This document shows positions 17,020 through 24,884 of a stretch of DNA of 42,383 nucleotides, piece after piece (the first letter of the stretch is position 1; each line of letters opens with the position of its first letter). The stretch lies in the NCBI GenBank assembly GCA_040902445.1, contig JBBDXJ010000075.1:1-42383 (forward strand), written 5' to 3'. The DNA is from Chryseosolibacter sp040902445. Its GTDB lineage: Bacteria > Bacteroidota > Bacteroidia > Cytophagales > Cyclobacteriaceae. The position numbers were made by a program, and so were the translations under genes. Under the pieces are notes generated by a model. That model was given only the letters and a program-made list of their open reading frames with translations, had not been told where the DNA came from and did no database searches.

Positions 17020-20000
17020 CTACTTTGACGCAATATTACTCTTCAACTCACTTAAATACTCCACCAGATCCACCAACTCCTGCTGACTCATCGAAGAATG
17101 CAAATTGCCCGGCATAAGTGAATTCTCCATTTTAGTCCTTGAAACTACCGATGACTTGTCAACTGATTGTTGGGATGTAATATACTGCAGGTCTATTTTT
17201 TCTTCAGTTTCAGAAAGTATTTTTCCTATAGCGAGAGAGCCGTCCTTGAGTTGGAAGCGATAACCTTCGAAACCAAAACTTATTCCCTGGTCGGGGAAAA
17301 GAATCGAATTATATATTGCTTCCTTTGAAAGTTTTCCGCCGATCTCGCTGAGGTCAGGGCCGAAATTTATGCCTTCGTTATTCACCTGGTGACAATTGCT
17401 GCAAAGGTTTGTAAATACTTCTTTTCCGTTTTGAGCATTTCCTTTTGTGGCAACTAACACAGAAACTGCGGGCAGTGGACCGCCTTCTTTGCTTCCGGGC
17501 AGTTTAATGTATTGGGCGCCTTCTTCGCGAATGTTACCTCTCCAGGCTGCCTGAAATACTCCTCCCGCAGCTATGTGAAGATCCCGGGAAATTTTATTTT
17601 CCTTGGCGAGTTCCAGCAGACGGTTTTCGGATTGCCACGGCCCTGCGAAAGCTCTCACTGCAAGTGTGCGGACTTCCACATCCCGGGTGCTGTCCATAAA
17701 GATATCCTCCATCACATCCATTGTCTTTTTATCATGGATGTGTGCGCGCAGGGATTTAATGAGCGCTATAATCCTGTCTTTCTTGCCTGAGGCCAGTACT
17801 TTGTCAAAAAGATCCTGGCGGTCCCAGTTTAATAAAACCCGCGAAGCTTCTTTTCCTTGTGTGCTATCGGGATATTCCAGGGCTAACTCCAGAAGGTCGG
17901 GAGCCTTGTTTTCGAGTTTGTATAACGCTGTGAGTTCAACGTACTCCATCTTGCCTTTATTTTGATCGAGTACGCTGTTGAGTTTTGCTTTTACCACAGG
18001 TGTCATCTTAAAGTTGCTGGCATCGACGTGCTTTAAAGCGTAAATAAGTTTGGAATCTTTTGAGGAAGTAATAAGTGAGGTCAACACTTTTTGCTTCGAC
18101 GGATCTTTATGAAAGTCAAATGCGCGGAAATAGCGGAGCATTTCTTTTTCATTCGAGGAAGTGATCAGCTGCGCGAGCAACGGCATGGCTGACTTGCTGC
18201 GGCTGCGCCAGACGATATCCTGGTTCGCTGGCTTATTCCAGTCATTGCCGACTTTCTTGCGCCAGGTATCGAAGTACAGATCCCAGTTCCCATCCGCGCT
18301 GATGCCAAGGGCTTCAAGATACCATCTGTCCTTGCCGTTGTACTGCGAGGCAACATCGGCCCAGATGTTCGCGGCTTCTGCTGAATTATTTCCCCTGATT
18401 GCAATCGCCACTTCTCTCCTCACCTGCGCCGAAGCATCATTCTTCAATTGTGATGCAGTTTTCAAAACATTGTGTTTTAATTGTCGTGCTGTGCGGAGAG
18501 CAGTGATGCGGATGTTGGCATCTTTATCAGCAAGCGCTTCATTAAAATACGTATCGCGGTTATCTTCGAGACGCGTGAGCAACAGGAATGCCTGAGCCCG
18601 GTGACGCGGGTTTTCTCCTTTCCACAGTTTTTGAAGTTCCGCTTCTGCGTCATTTCCCATCTTCGCCAGCGCCTGATAACCCTGGAAACGAATATCCATG
18701 TTTGGATTGAGTAGAGCTTTTACTGCACCTGCGGCAGTAGAAAGATCGATCTCCGGAATAATATACTTCGTGTCCTTTGAGCTAATGCGGTAAACCCTTC
18801 CTCTGCTCTGGTCGCCTGCGCGGTGGCCGCCCACTCCGGGATCGTACCAGTCGGCGACGAACAACGAACCATCAGGGGCCGCAGTTACATCACTGGGACG
18901 AAACCACTGATCTTCCTTTGCTTCAAGCAAGTTTACAATTTTCGCTTTGAAGCCTGCACCGTCCTCCTCAACAACATAGGACCTCACAACGTTATGGCCA
19001 GGCTCACAATGGATAAGCTGTGACTGGAAAACTTCAGGCAACATTGTTCCTTCATATAATAAAATTCCCGTGGGTGAGCCTGATCCGGTTTGTAAAAGGT
19101 TTGGCACAACACCGGGGTCGTTCAGGTGCCAGTGCCGAAGCGGGATATCACCTTCCATGTTCGTGCGTCGACTTCTCCACCCCGCTCCGGTGAACTCATC
19201 CGTAAAACCATAATTTCCCTGCTCCATCACATAATTGATACGCACGCCTTTGTTACCGTCATCATCATTATCGGATTGCCATACAGTTCCATAAGGATCA
19301 ACGGCGAGCTCGTAATTGTTTCTGAAGTTATGTCCAAGTACCTCTACGTCTGAGGCATCCATTTCCATTCGAAGCGCCAGGCCCTGGCGGAAGGGTTTTC
19401 CATTGGTAATTACTTTGCGCCCGTGAACATCGACAACGGTATCGCCGGCTGCGGTCACCAATAATCCTCCTTCGTTGCCCATGTTGAAATACAATCTTCC
19501 ATCGTGACCGAAGATAAACGTGTGCATACCATGGTCGTGCTGTTCACCTTCGATCCCTGTAAAGAGAACTTCTTTTTTATCGGGTACATCGTCGCCATTC
19601 GCGTCGGTAAAGACAAAAACATTCGGGCTGCATGAAACGATGATCTTGTCGCCAAGCACACAAATGCCGAGCGCCGCGTTCACATCAGTTCCCTGATAAA
19701 AAACTTTGCTCTTATCGGCCACGCCATCGCCATCCGTATCTTCAAGGATCATGATCCTGTCGCCTTCTTCTTTTACGGGATTTTTCGGATTCAATTGCAT
19801 CCTGTAATTATAGGCTTCACAGATCCAGATCCTTCCACGCGAATCGATAGCCATATTCGTAGGATTGCTGAACATCGGCTCGGAAGCAAACAATCCGACT
19901 TCCAGACCGTCATGTACTTTCAGGTCGGCGAGTGAATTTTCAGTTGAGTGTTCTTCAGTGGTTTCCTTCTCTGAGCAGGAAACTGCCAGCAGCAGAAAGC

Positions 20001-20031
20001 CTGTGATAATGATGGTAGCGTATTTTGCCAT
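17020..20031 (-). CDS. Large lipoprotein: soluble-dehydrogenase-like beta-propeller, HEAT region and cytochrome c
   Basis: This 1003-residue exported lipoprotein (signal ending LLLAVSCSEK) is of the large putative membrane-bound dehydrogenase type seen in Bacteroidota and Planctomycetes. The first ~420 residues form a sorbosone/glucose-dehydrogenase-like propeller (GLEVGLFASEPMFSNPTNMA, then repeated PYGTVWQSDNDDDGN and APDGSLFVADWYDPG blades). A helical HEAT-like region (about 440-840) follows, then a cytochrome c domain with the haem site CSNCH (about 877) and a methionine-bearing SLMPGNL ligand loop. It probably oxidises a sugar or alcohol in the periplasm and passes electrons to the haem; the substrate is not readable. 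ATG 20031 is chosen over the longer frame at 20082 because it begins the lipoprotein signal. Confidence 0.85.
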   Translation of the reverse strand: MAKYATIIITGFLLLAVSCSEKETTEEHSTENSLADLKVHDGLEVGLFASEPMFSNPTNMAIDSRGRIWICEAYNYRMQLNPKNPVKEEGDRIMILEDTDGDGVADKSKVFYQGTDVNAALGICVLGDKIIVSCSPNVFVFTDANGDDVPDKKEVLFTGIEGEQHDHGMHTFIFGHDGRLYFNMGNEGGLLVTAAGDTVVDVHGRKVITNGKPFRQGLALRMEMDASDVEVLGHNFRNNYELAVDPYGTVWQSDNDDDGNKGVRINYVMEQGNYGFTDEFTGAGWRSRRTNMEGDIPLRHWHLNDPGVVPNLLQTGSGSPTGILLYEGTMLPEVFQSQLIHCEPGHNVVRSYVVEEDGAGFKAKIVNLLEAKEDQWFRPSDVTAAPDGSLFVADWYDPGVGGHRAGDQSRGRVYRISSKDTKYIIPEIDLSTAAGAVKALLNPNMDIRFQGYQALAKMGNDAEAELQKLWKGENPRHRAQAFLLLTRLEDNRDTYFNEALADKDANIRITALRTARQLKHNVLKTASQLKNDASAQVRREVAIAIRGNNSAEAANIWADVASQYNGKDRWYLEALGISADGNWDLYFDTWRKKVGNDWNKPANQDIVWRSRSKSAMPLLAQLITSSNEKEMLRYFRAFDFHKDPSKQKVLTSLITSSKDSKLIYALKHVDASNFKMTPVVKAKLNSVLDQNKGKMEYVELTALYKLENKAPDLLELALEYPDSTQGKEASRVLLNWDRQDLFDKVLASGKKDRIIALIKSLRAHIHDKKTMDVMEDIFMDSTRDVEVRTLAVRAFAGPWQSENRLLELAKENKISRDLHIAAGGVFQAAWRGNIREEGAQYIKLPGSKEGGPLPAVSVLVATKGNAQNGKEVFTNLCSNCHQVNNEGINFGPDLSEIGGKLSKEAIYNSILFPDQGISFGFEGYRFQLKDGSLAIGKILSETEEKIDLQYITSQQSVDKSSVVSRTKMENSLMPGNLHSSMSQQELVDLVEYLSELKSNIASK

Positions 20032-20051
20032 AATAATTGAGGGATGAACGA

Positions 20052-20083
20052 GAAAGGTAAAGAATCGAACCCATATTGTCAAA
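20052..20083 (-). promoter_or_regulatory. Probable promoter of the dehydrogenase/cytochrome c gene
   Basis: On the minus strand TTTG (20083-20080), a 20-bp spacer and TACCTTTC (20059-20052) fit the Bacteroidota promoter with one mismatch in the last base of the proximal element. Transcription would begin near 20045, about 14 bases before the start codon. The distal element lies inside an inverted repeat (20070-20096). Confidence 0.5.
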
Positions 20084-20159
20084 CAAACTATATGGGAGGA
20101 TTACTGCCGGTTCTGAACCGTATTTAACTTTCTGAAAGTTCTAAAACTTTCAGAAAGTT
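20070..20159. repeat. Cluster of three palindromes between divergent genes
   Basis: Three inverted repeats follow each other: CCCATAT/ATATGGG (20070-20076 and 20090-20096), CGGTTC-T-GAACCG (20108-20120), and a perfect 15-bp pair AACTTTCTGAAAGTT (20126-20140) and its complement (20145-20159) around CTAA. Each 15-bp arm is itself nearly palindromic. The cluster sits between the divergent dehydrogenase and GH5-like genes, where regulator sites would be expected. A terminator is unlikely, as no T run follows. Confidence 0.7.
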
Positions 20160-20243
20160 GCGTTCGGATGACAATTGCGTGAATGCGATTCTCTTGCACC
20201 ATCTCTGCCTTTGCCATAAATTGTAAGGATTAACTACATCATC

Positions 20244-21335
20244 ATGAACAACATTTGGTTACTTTTCTCTTTAATTTTTATAGCATCAGCATTCCAAAGC
20301 AGAAATCAAAGGCCAACCGTTTCGATCAAAGGCGATCAGTTTTATGTAAACGGGAAACCCACCTACGAGGGGCGGACCTGGAACGGTCACAAGATTGAAG
20401 GACTTTTGATTAACTCCAGGATGGTGCAGGGAATCTTTGACGATCTCAATCCTGAGACACGTGAATTGTTCGTTTATCCCGACACAAAAAAATGGGACCC
20501 CGACAGGAATACCCGTGAATTTGTGGAAGCGATGGATGGATGGCACAGCTATGGACTAAACTCATTTACCATTAATCTACAGGGAGGAAGTCCTGTTGGC
20601 TATGGAAACCAGAAGAATTGGATTAATTCGGCGTTCAAGGAAGATGGAAAACTTCGTGCTGAATTTATGGGAAGACTGGAAAAAATATTGAGCAAAGCCG
20701 AGGAACTCAACATGGTCGTCATGCTTGGTTTATTTTATTTCGGTCAGGACCAAAACGTTCGCGATGAACAAGCTGTGAAAAATGGTGTTAAAAACGCGAT
20801 CGACTGGCTCTTTAATAAAAGATATCGCAATGTGTTAATCGAAGTGAATAATGAATGCAATATCAAACAATATGATCACGAAATACTCAAACCGGAAAGA
20901 GTACACGAGTTGATCAACATGGTCAAAGGCATGAAGAAAAACGGATACCGTTACCTCGTTGGCACCAGTTACGGAGGCAATACGGTACCGAAACCAAATG
21001 TGGTAAAATCCTCGGACTTCATTCTAATCCATGGCAATGGAGTAAAAGATTACCAGACCATGCAATTGCTTATCGACAACACCCGGAAAGTGGAAGGTTA
21101 CAGAACCATGCCGGTGGTCGTGAACGAAGATGACCACTTCGATTTTGAACAGGATAAAAACAATTTCGTCGCTGCAATCGAAAAATATGTCTCGTGGGGA
21201 TATTTCGACTACCGGAAGGATGGAGAAGATTTTTCAGTGGGATATCAGACTGTACCCGTCGATTGGGGAATTAACTCGGAGAGAAAGAAGGGATTCTTTA
21301 ATAAGGTGAAAGAAATTACCGGCGGAAATCCATGA
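20244..21335 (+). CDS. Secreted GH5-like glycoside hydrolase
   Basis: This 363-residue exported TIM-barrel protein has a signal peptide (to about ASAFQS), with FYVNGKPTYEGRTWNG at the start of the mature domain as in cellulase-like barrels. The motif VLIEVNNECN (about 195-204) carries Asn-Glu in the position of the clan GH-A acid/base, and MPVVVNEDDHF (about 290-300) carries the likely nucleophile glutamate. I read it as a GH5-type or related glycosidase; the substrate cannot be assigned. It is divergent from the dehydrogenase gene over a palindrome-rich spacer and ends just before a repeat spacer. Confidence 0.65.
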   Translation: MNNIWLLFSLIFIASAFQSRNQRPTVSIKGDQFYVNGKPTYEGRTWNGHKIEGLLINSRMVQGIFDDLNPETRELFVYPDTKKWDPDRNTREFVEAMDGWHSYGLNSFTINLQGGSPVGYGNQKNWINSAFKEDGKLRAEFMGRLEKILSKAEELNMVVMLGLFYFGQDQNVRDEQAVKNGVKNAIDWLFNKRYRNVLIEVNNECNIKQYDHEILKPERVHELINMVKGMKKNGYRYLVGTSYGGNTVPKPNVVKSSDFILIHGNGVKDYQTMQLLIDNTRKVEGYRTMPVVVNEDDHFDFEQDKNNFVAAIEKYVSWGYFDYRKDGEDFSVGYQTVPVDWGINSERKKGFFNKVKEITGGNP

Positions 21336-21348
21336 TAGAGTTTTTTTT

Positions 21349-21535
21349 GCCGCTAAGGCACTAAGACACGAAATTTTTTTGAGAAGGAACCTGGAAAAGA
21401 TATCCATACGAAAAGAATACGATGTCTCAAACTGGCCGGCGTCGTCGGATTGTTTTTATGGTGATGGACCGCTAATGCCGCAGACCGGATTGTCGAAGCG
21501 GTCATCCAAATTACATGTCTTAGGGTCTTCGTGGC
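21349..21535. repeat. Spacer of the GCCAC...CTAAGACAC inverted-repeat family
   Basis: The arms 21349-21370 and 21514-21535 are inverted copies matching at 17 of 22 positions and share the family core with 11207-11289. The right arm extends into the 3' end of the minus-strand holin-like gene and supplies its last residues and TAA stop (21520-21522). The 143-bp interior shows no gene. Confidence 0.7.
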
Positions 21536-21894
21536 GAGTTACCTTCCTTGTTCCTCTTGTTTCCAGCGAGATCGGCAAAGAGACTGTTAAAAATTGACAT
21601 GATCAAACTGAATAACAGGGCCCACCAGAAGTTATCGACTCGAAAATCGTCGACCAGGTTATCCACAAAAAGGATAATGGCTGCGTTGATCACCAGTAGG
21701 AACAATCCCAGTGTAAGGATTGTAATGGGGATGGTGAGGATGACCAGGATCGGCTTAACAACGATGTTAACGATGGCCAGTATCAGGGCCACGATCAGTG
21801 CGGTGCCATAATCTTCTACGTAAACGCCTGGTAAAATATAGGCGGTCAGCACAACTGCCAACCCGTTGAGTAAAAAGCGGATGATCCAGTTCAT
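21520..21894 (-). CDS. Phage holin family protein (DUF360-type four-helix membrane protein)
   Basis: This 124-residue inner-membrane protein has four hydrophobic helices (about 5-20, 30-50, 53-75 and 88-110) and the family pattern NGLAVVLTAYILPGV, ALILAIVNIVVKPIL. It belongs to the widespread group annotated as phage holin family 4; in bacterial chromosomes these are ordinary membrane proteins of unknown role, and nothing phage-like is nearby. The last few residues (NSPRRP) come from the repeat arm that overlaps the gene end. The gene starts 7 bp after the stop of the nucleotidyltransferase gene, so it is probably co-transcribed with the two genes upstream. Confidence 0.82.
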   Translation of the reverse strand: MNWIIRFLLNGLAVVLTAYILPGVYVEDYGTALIVALILAIVNIVVKPILVILTIPITILTLGLFLLVINAAIILFVDNLVDDFRVDNFWWALLFSLIMSIFNSLFADLAGNKRNKEGNSPRRP

Positions 21895-21901
21895 TTTTTA
21901 A

Positions 21902-22204
21902 TCACGGTAAATTTTCCAGGTCTCCAAGATCCTTATTTCGATTGGTTGAAGCCTTATTAATTTTTAAGCTTTCCAGGTCAATAAAAGGTACTTCGACTCC
22001 ATCTATCATTGTTTTTTCCTTTTTGGTATAGCTTTGATCAAAACTCAGGCCTGAAACCGAAGTCATAAGATCTATGTCACCCGTGGCTCGTACGTACCCG
22101 TGAAAACCTACGGCGTAACCTCCAACAATTAAGAACTTAACCTGGTGTTTGTTTAATAACCCGATAAATTCTTTGAAATCCTTGCTTAAATATATCTTCG
22201 CCAT
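21902..22204 (-). CDS. Nucleotidyltransferase (MNT/AbiEii-like), internally deleted
   Basis: The 100-residue product starts as a standalone nucleotidyltransferase: FKEFIGLLNKHQVKFLIVGG, then HGYVRATGDID with the Asp-x-Asp metal motif. In the family about 45-50 residues follow before a segment ending in RIDLMTSVSG. Here GDID runs directly into LMTSVSG, so an in-frame deletion has joined the two similar ID-containing motifs and removed the third catalytic region. The C-terminal FIDLESLKINKASTNRNKDLGDLENL is intact. The product is probably inactive as a transferase. It overlaps the upstream 66-residue gene by 68 bp, a typical two-gene arrangement related to toxin-antitoxin-like pairs. Family knowledge, not an alignment, supports the deletion. 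Confidence 0.75.
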   Translation of the reverse strand: MAKIYLSKDFKEFIGLLNKHQVKFLIVGGYAVGFHGYVRATGDIDLMTSVSGLSFDQSYTKKEKTMIDGVEVPFIDLESLKINKASTNRNKDLGDLENLP

Positions 22205-22337
22205 AAAAATGCAAACGTAAAGCCTCTATTCCCGCAATTCTTATTTCCGGAGGCTGGGAAAGCCAATAAAGGTGGTCCTTGGGCTCCTGTCCCAGGGAAT
22301 ATTTTTTTACCGCTTTTTTATTCAAGTTGAAATCCAT
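22137..22337 (-). CDS. Small partner protein of the nucleotidyltransferase
   Basis: This is a 66-residue protein beginning MDFNLNKKAVKKYSLGQEPK, with YWLSQPPEIRIAGIEALR and a basic tail FQRIYRVIKQTPG. Short proteins with this YWL(S)xxPPExRIAxxExLR pattern commonly sit directly upstream of standalone nucleotidyltransferase genes, and here the two overlap by 68 bp. I take ATG 22337, although the frame is open far upstream, because the upstream part is antisense to the nuclease gene and has no family similarity. The role is unknown; it may be the partner of a toxin-antitoxin-like module whose other half has been damaged by deletion. Confidence 0.7.
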   Translation of the reverse strand: MDFNLNKKAVKKYSLGQEPKDHLYWLSQPPEIRIAGIEALRLHFYGEDIFKQGFQRIYRVIKQTPG

Positions 22338-22379
22338 AATTATATGGAAAGATAGAAAATGATTCTTTAATTTCACCCA

Positions 22380-23753
22380 ATGTATGCGATTGTTGACATC
22401 GAGACGACCGGGGGATATGCAGCGAATCATCGCATTACTGAAATAGCCATCTGTTACCACGATGGACTCCAGATCACGGACACCTTTCACACGCTGATCA
22501 ATCCCGGGAGGAACATACCTTATTACATTACCGGACTTACGGGTATCACAACGGAAATGGTTTTTTCGGCTCCGAGCTTTAAGGAAATTGCAGCCGACAT
22601 CCATCAAAAACTCAATGGAAAAGTATTCGTCGCGCACAATGCTCATTTTGATTATTCCTTTCTGAAGAAAGAATTCGAGCAGGTGGGCATCCAATGGCAA
22701 TCCAAAAAACTTTGCACGGTGAGGCTCAGCCGGAAAATTATTCCCGGCCTCCGGTCTTACAGTCTTGGAAGTCTGGCCGAAAGTCTTGGGATTCAGATAG
22801 CCAACCGGCACCGGGCGGGCGGTGATGCTGCGGCTACAGTAAAGATCTTTGATCAATTGCTTCAGCGCGATCGCGACAATCATATTATCAAAGCCCTGAA
22901 ACGCAATTCAGGTGAGACCATCCTGCCTCCAAATTTATCCAAAGAGGAATTTGATCAACTTCCCGCCAAATGCGGCGTGTATTATTTTCACGATGCGCGC
23001 GGAAATGTCATTTATGTAGGCAAGGCGGTGAACATCAAAAAAAGGATTGCCGGCCACTTTACCGGAGATGCCCGCGAGTGGAGCAGATCAAAGATCCGCA
23101 ATGAGATCCACCACATCAGCATTGAACTCACCGGCAATGAGCTGATCGCGCTGATACTGGAATCGCAGGAGATCAGAAAACTCTGGCCGAAGTATAATCA
23201 GGCGCAAAAATACCGATCGGAAGAATGGGGAGTATTCGACTATGAAGACCGCAATGGATTCTTGCGTTTTTCTGTCAACCTCGTTACGCGCGGATCTCAC
23301 CCTTTGATCCGGTTTTCCACGAAAGGAGATGCGTGGAATTTCCTTTGGCAAAAAGTGCGCGAAAATAATCTTTGTCCCAAACTTTCAGGATTACAGGTTT
23401 CAAAAGGTCTGTGTTTTGAATACCAGACGGGAGAATGCTGCAAGGGCGCCTGCATGGGTGTTGAATCGGTAAAAAGATACAATAGCAGAGTTGAAAATAC
23501 CATTAACTCATTCCATCAAAAGGGAAACAGCGTGGCAATCATTGGAAAGGGCCGGTACCTGAATGAACAATCACTTGTGCTTGTAGATGAGGGAAACTAT
23601 TTCGGTTTTGGATTTTTTGATCGCGAGGTTTCCATTTCCGACATGGAATCCGCCCGCACGTACGTCCGAAAAAGTACCGAGACGCCTACTGTACAGAATC
23701 TCATAAATTCATATCTGATGAACCCGCGGGGTTCGGAGGTGATCACTTTCTGA
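22380..23753 (+). CDS. DnaQ-like 3'-5' exonuclease fused to a GIY-YIG (UvrC-N/Cho-like) nuclease
   Basis: This 457-residue protein is probably for DNA repair. Residues 1-170 are a DnaQ-type exonuclease with VDIETTGG, HNAHFDYSFL and HRAGGDAA, which provide the DEDD-type acidic residues. Residues about 195-275 form a GIY-YIG endonuclease like the UvrC N-terminus (GVYYFHDARGNVIYVGKA, arginine near 224, and ESQEIRKLWPKYN with its glutamate). The last ~180 residues resemble the C-terminal part of such fusions and carry a cysteine cluster (CFEYQTGECCKGACMG). The fusion is known from Bacteroidota and Actinobacteria as a polymerase III epsilon-like protein; the pathway has been little studied. It is divergent from the small nucleotidyltransferase operon. 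Confidence 0.88.
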   Translation: MYAIVDIETTGGYAANHRITEIAICYHDGLQITDTFHTLINPGRNIPYYITGLTGITTEMVFSAPSFKEIAADIHQKLNGKVFVAHNAHFDYSFLKKEFEQVGIQWQSKKLCTVRLSRKIIPGLRSYSLGSLAESLGIQIANRHRAGGDAAATVKIFDQLLQRDRDNHIIKALKRNSGETILPPNLSKEEFDQLPAKCGVYYFHDARGNVIYVGKAVNIKKRIAGHFTGDAREWSRSKIRNEIHHISIELTGNELIALILESQEIRKLWPKYNQAQKYRSEEWGVFDYEDRNGFLRFSVNLVTRGSHPLIRFSTKGDAWNFLWQKVRENNLCPKLSGLQVSKGLCFEYQTGECCKGACMGVESVKRYNSRVENTINSFHQKGNSVAIIGKGRYLNEQSLVLVDEGNYFGFGFFDREVSISDMESARTYVRKSTETPTVQNLINSYLMNPRGSEVITF

Positions 23754-23765
23754 ATGTGTTGAAGG

Positions 23766-23781
23766 GCTGAGGTGCTGAGGT
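23766..23781 (+). repeat. Two tandem GCTGAGGT units after the nuclease gene
   Basis: GCTGAGGT is repeated twice, 12 bp after the TGA stop, followed by a looser GTTGTGGT unit. No inverted partner was found. It fits the habit in this window of degenerate short repeats just after stop codons. The rest of 23754-24000 shows nothing recognisable. Confidence 0.45.
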
Positions 23782-24000
23782 GTTGTGGTTCTTGCTATTC
23801 ATTGTGAATCCCGGATCGGGGTTATCCGCAATTTATCTTGTGGAAGCCACGCAATACACCACTTAAACAATTGCATCTCATGTATGTAAGAAGGATGTAA
23901 TTTTTGGCTTCGGATGGATTTTCAATAGCCTGGGTTTTTTCGTAACTTATTAAGTAAGGTTTGTGCTTATCCTCCATGGAGTTTCGAAAACCTTGAATAT

Positions 24001-24690
24001 TTAAACTTTCCTTTTCCGTCCTTCAGTGCCAGGATAAAGAGAGGGTACTGGATCGCTGGTAAAGATTTCTTTTGTTTCTACGTTCATCATTGAAAGAACT
24101 CCCGACCACCCTGCCCCGGTATCCATTAGCCATATACCAAGGGAATTTATAGGGGTGGAAAATGGAATTGGCGTGTGACCAAGGTAGATCTCATCAAAAG
24201 TGGAGAGTTTTCCTTCGGTAGAGTATCCGTATAGATCCAGCGCCAATGCAGCGAGGGCTCGATCCCATAAAAATACATGTTTGTCCTGCTGTTCAATGGG
24301 CTTTAAGGGATCGATGCCTGCATGAACAAACAACTTGTTTTTATACACATGGTGGAGCAGGGCATCGGAAAAGAATGCCATGTGATTGGCGGGTATGCCT
24401 TCCTGGTAAGAATCGATGGTGGCTTTTCCGCCCTGGTTATACCACACTTCCTCAATCTTTCCGAAAAGCATCCATTGAAGGGTCCACCAGTCGTGATTTC
24501 CAAGAAGGTAAATGAGGTTTTTTATACGAAGTAATTCGTCAACGGAAGCCCTGATTTCCGGCCACCCATCGCATACATCCCCCAGGCATATCAATTGATC
24601 TTTCTCATAATCAAAGTCCGAACGTTCGAGGCACTGCCGTAGGGCGCGGTATGCCCCATGAATATCACCTATGACAAATACCCGGCTCAT
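24001..24690 (-). CDS. Calcineurin-like metallophosphatase (protein phosphatase / Ap4A hydrolase type)
   Basis: This 229-residue cytoplasmic metallophosphoesterase has GDIHGAYRAL at the N-terminus, then GDVCDGWPE, GNHDWW and VHAGIDP in the order and spacing of the PPP-type phosphatases (GDxHG, GDxxDRG, GNH). The arginine of GDxxDRG is replaced by a proline-containing WPE segment. Members dephosphorylate proteins or hydrolyse diadenosine tetraphosphate; the specificity cannot be read. ATG 24690 starts MSRVFVIGDIHG directly. The gene is monocistronic and converges on the DnaQ/GIY-YIG gene. Confidence 0.82.
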   Translation of the reverse strand: MSRVFVIGDIHGAYRALRQCLERSDFDYEKDQLICLGDVCDGWPEIRASVDELLRIKNLIYLLGNHDWWTLQWMLFGKIEEVWYNQGGKATIDSYQEGIPANHMAFFSDALLHHVYKNKLFVHAGIDPLKPIEQQDKHVFLWDRALAALALDLYGYSTEGKLSTFDEIYLGHTPIPFSTPINSLGIWLMDTGAGWSGVLSMMNVETKEIFTSDPVPSLYPGTEGRKRKV

Positions 24691-24855
24691 CCCACCTTTT
24701 GCATTGTTGAATTGCGATCCGTCAAAAAAACTGAACCTACTGTGTACTACGAAGCTTACCGCGATAAGGCTCTATAAGTCATTGATTCATATAATATAAG
24801 ATCAAGGTCATTGAATCTAGGCAATGAGCGAAGTAGTATGTTACGATAATTACGT

Positions 24856-24863
24856 TAATTTTG
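24856..24863 (+). promoter_or_regulatory. Possible -7 element of the MoxR gene
   Basis: TAATTTTG matches TAnnTTTG and lies 21 bp before the MoxR ATG at 24885, giving a leader of about 15 bases. No TTTG is seen at the expected upstream distance. Confidence 0.4.
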
Positions 24864-24884
24864 CCGGATTATAATCATAAAAAT

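Noticed and set aside
21336..21600. Short plus-strand frame overlapping the end of the holin-like gene
   Set aside because: It is made of repeat-spacer sequence and antisense DNA and has no protein-like features.
21520..21894. Holin-like gene considered as a sign of a prophage
   Set aside because: The family is common on chromosomes, and no other phage gene or attachment site is present.
22338..22883. Long minus-strand open frame opposite the DnaQ/GIY-YIG gene
   Set aside because: It lies wholly antisense to a gene with clear catalytic motifs; only its last 66 codons beyond that gene resemble a real protein, and these are annotated separately.
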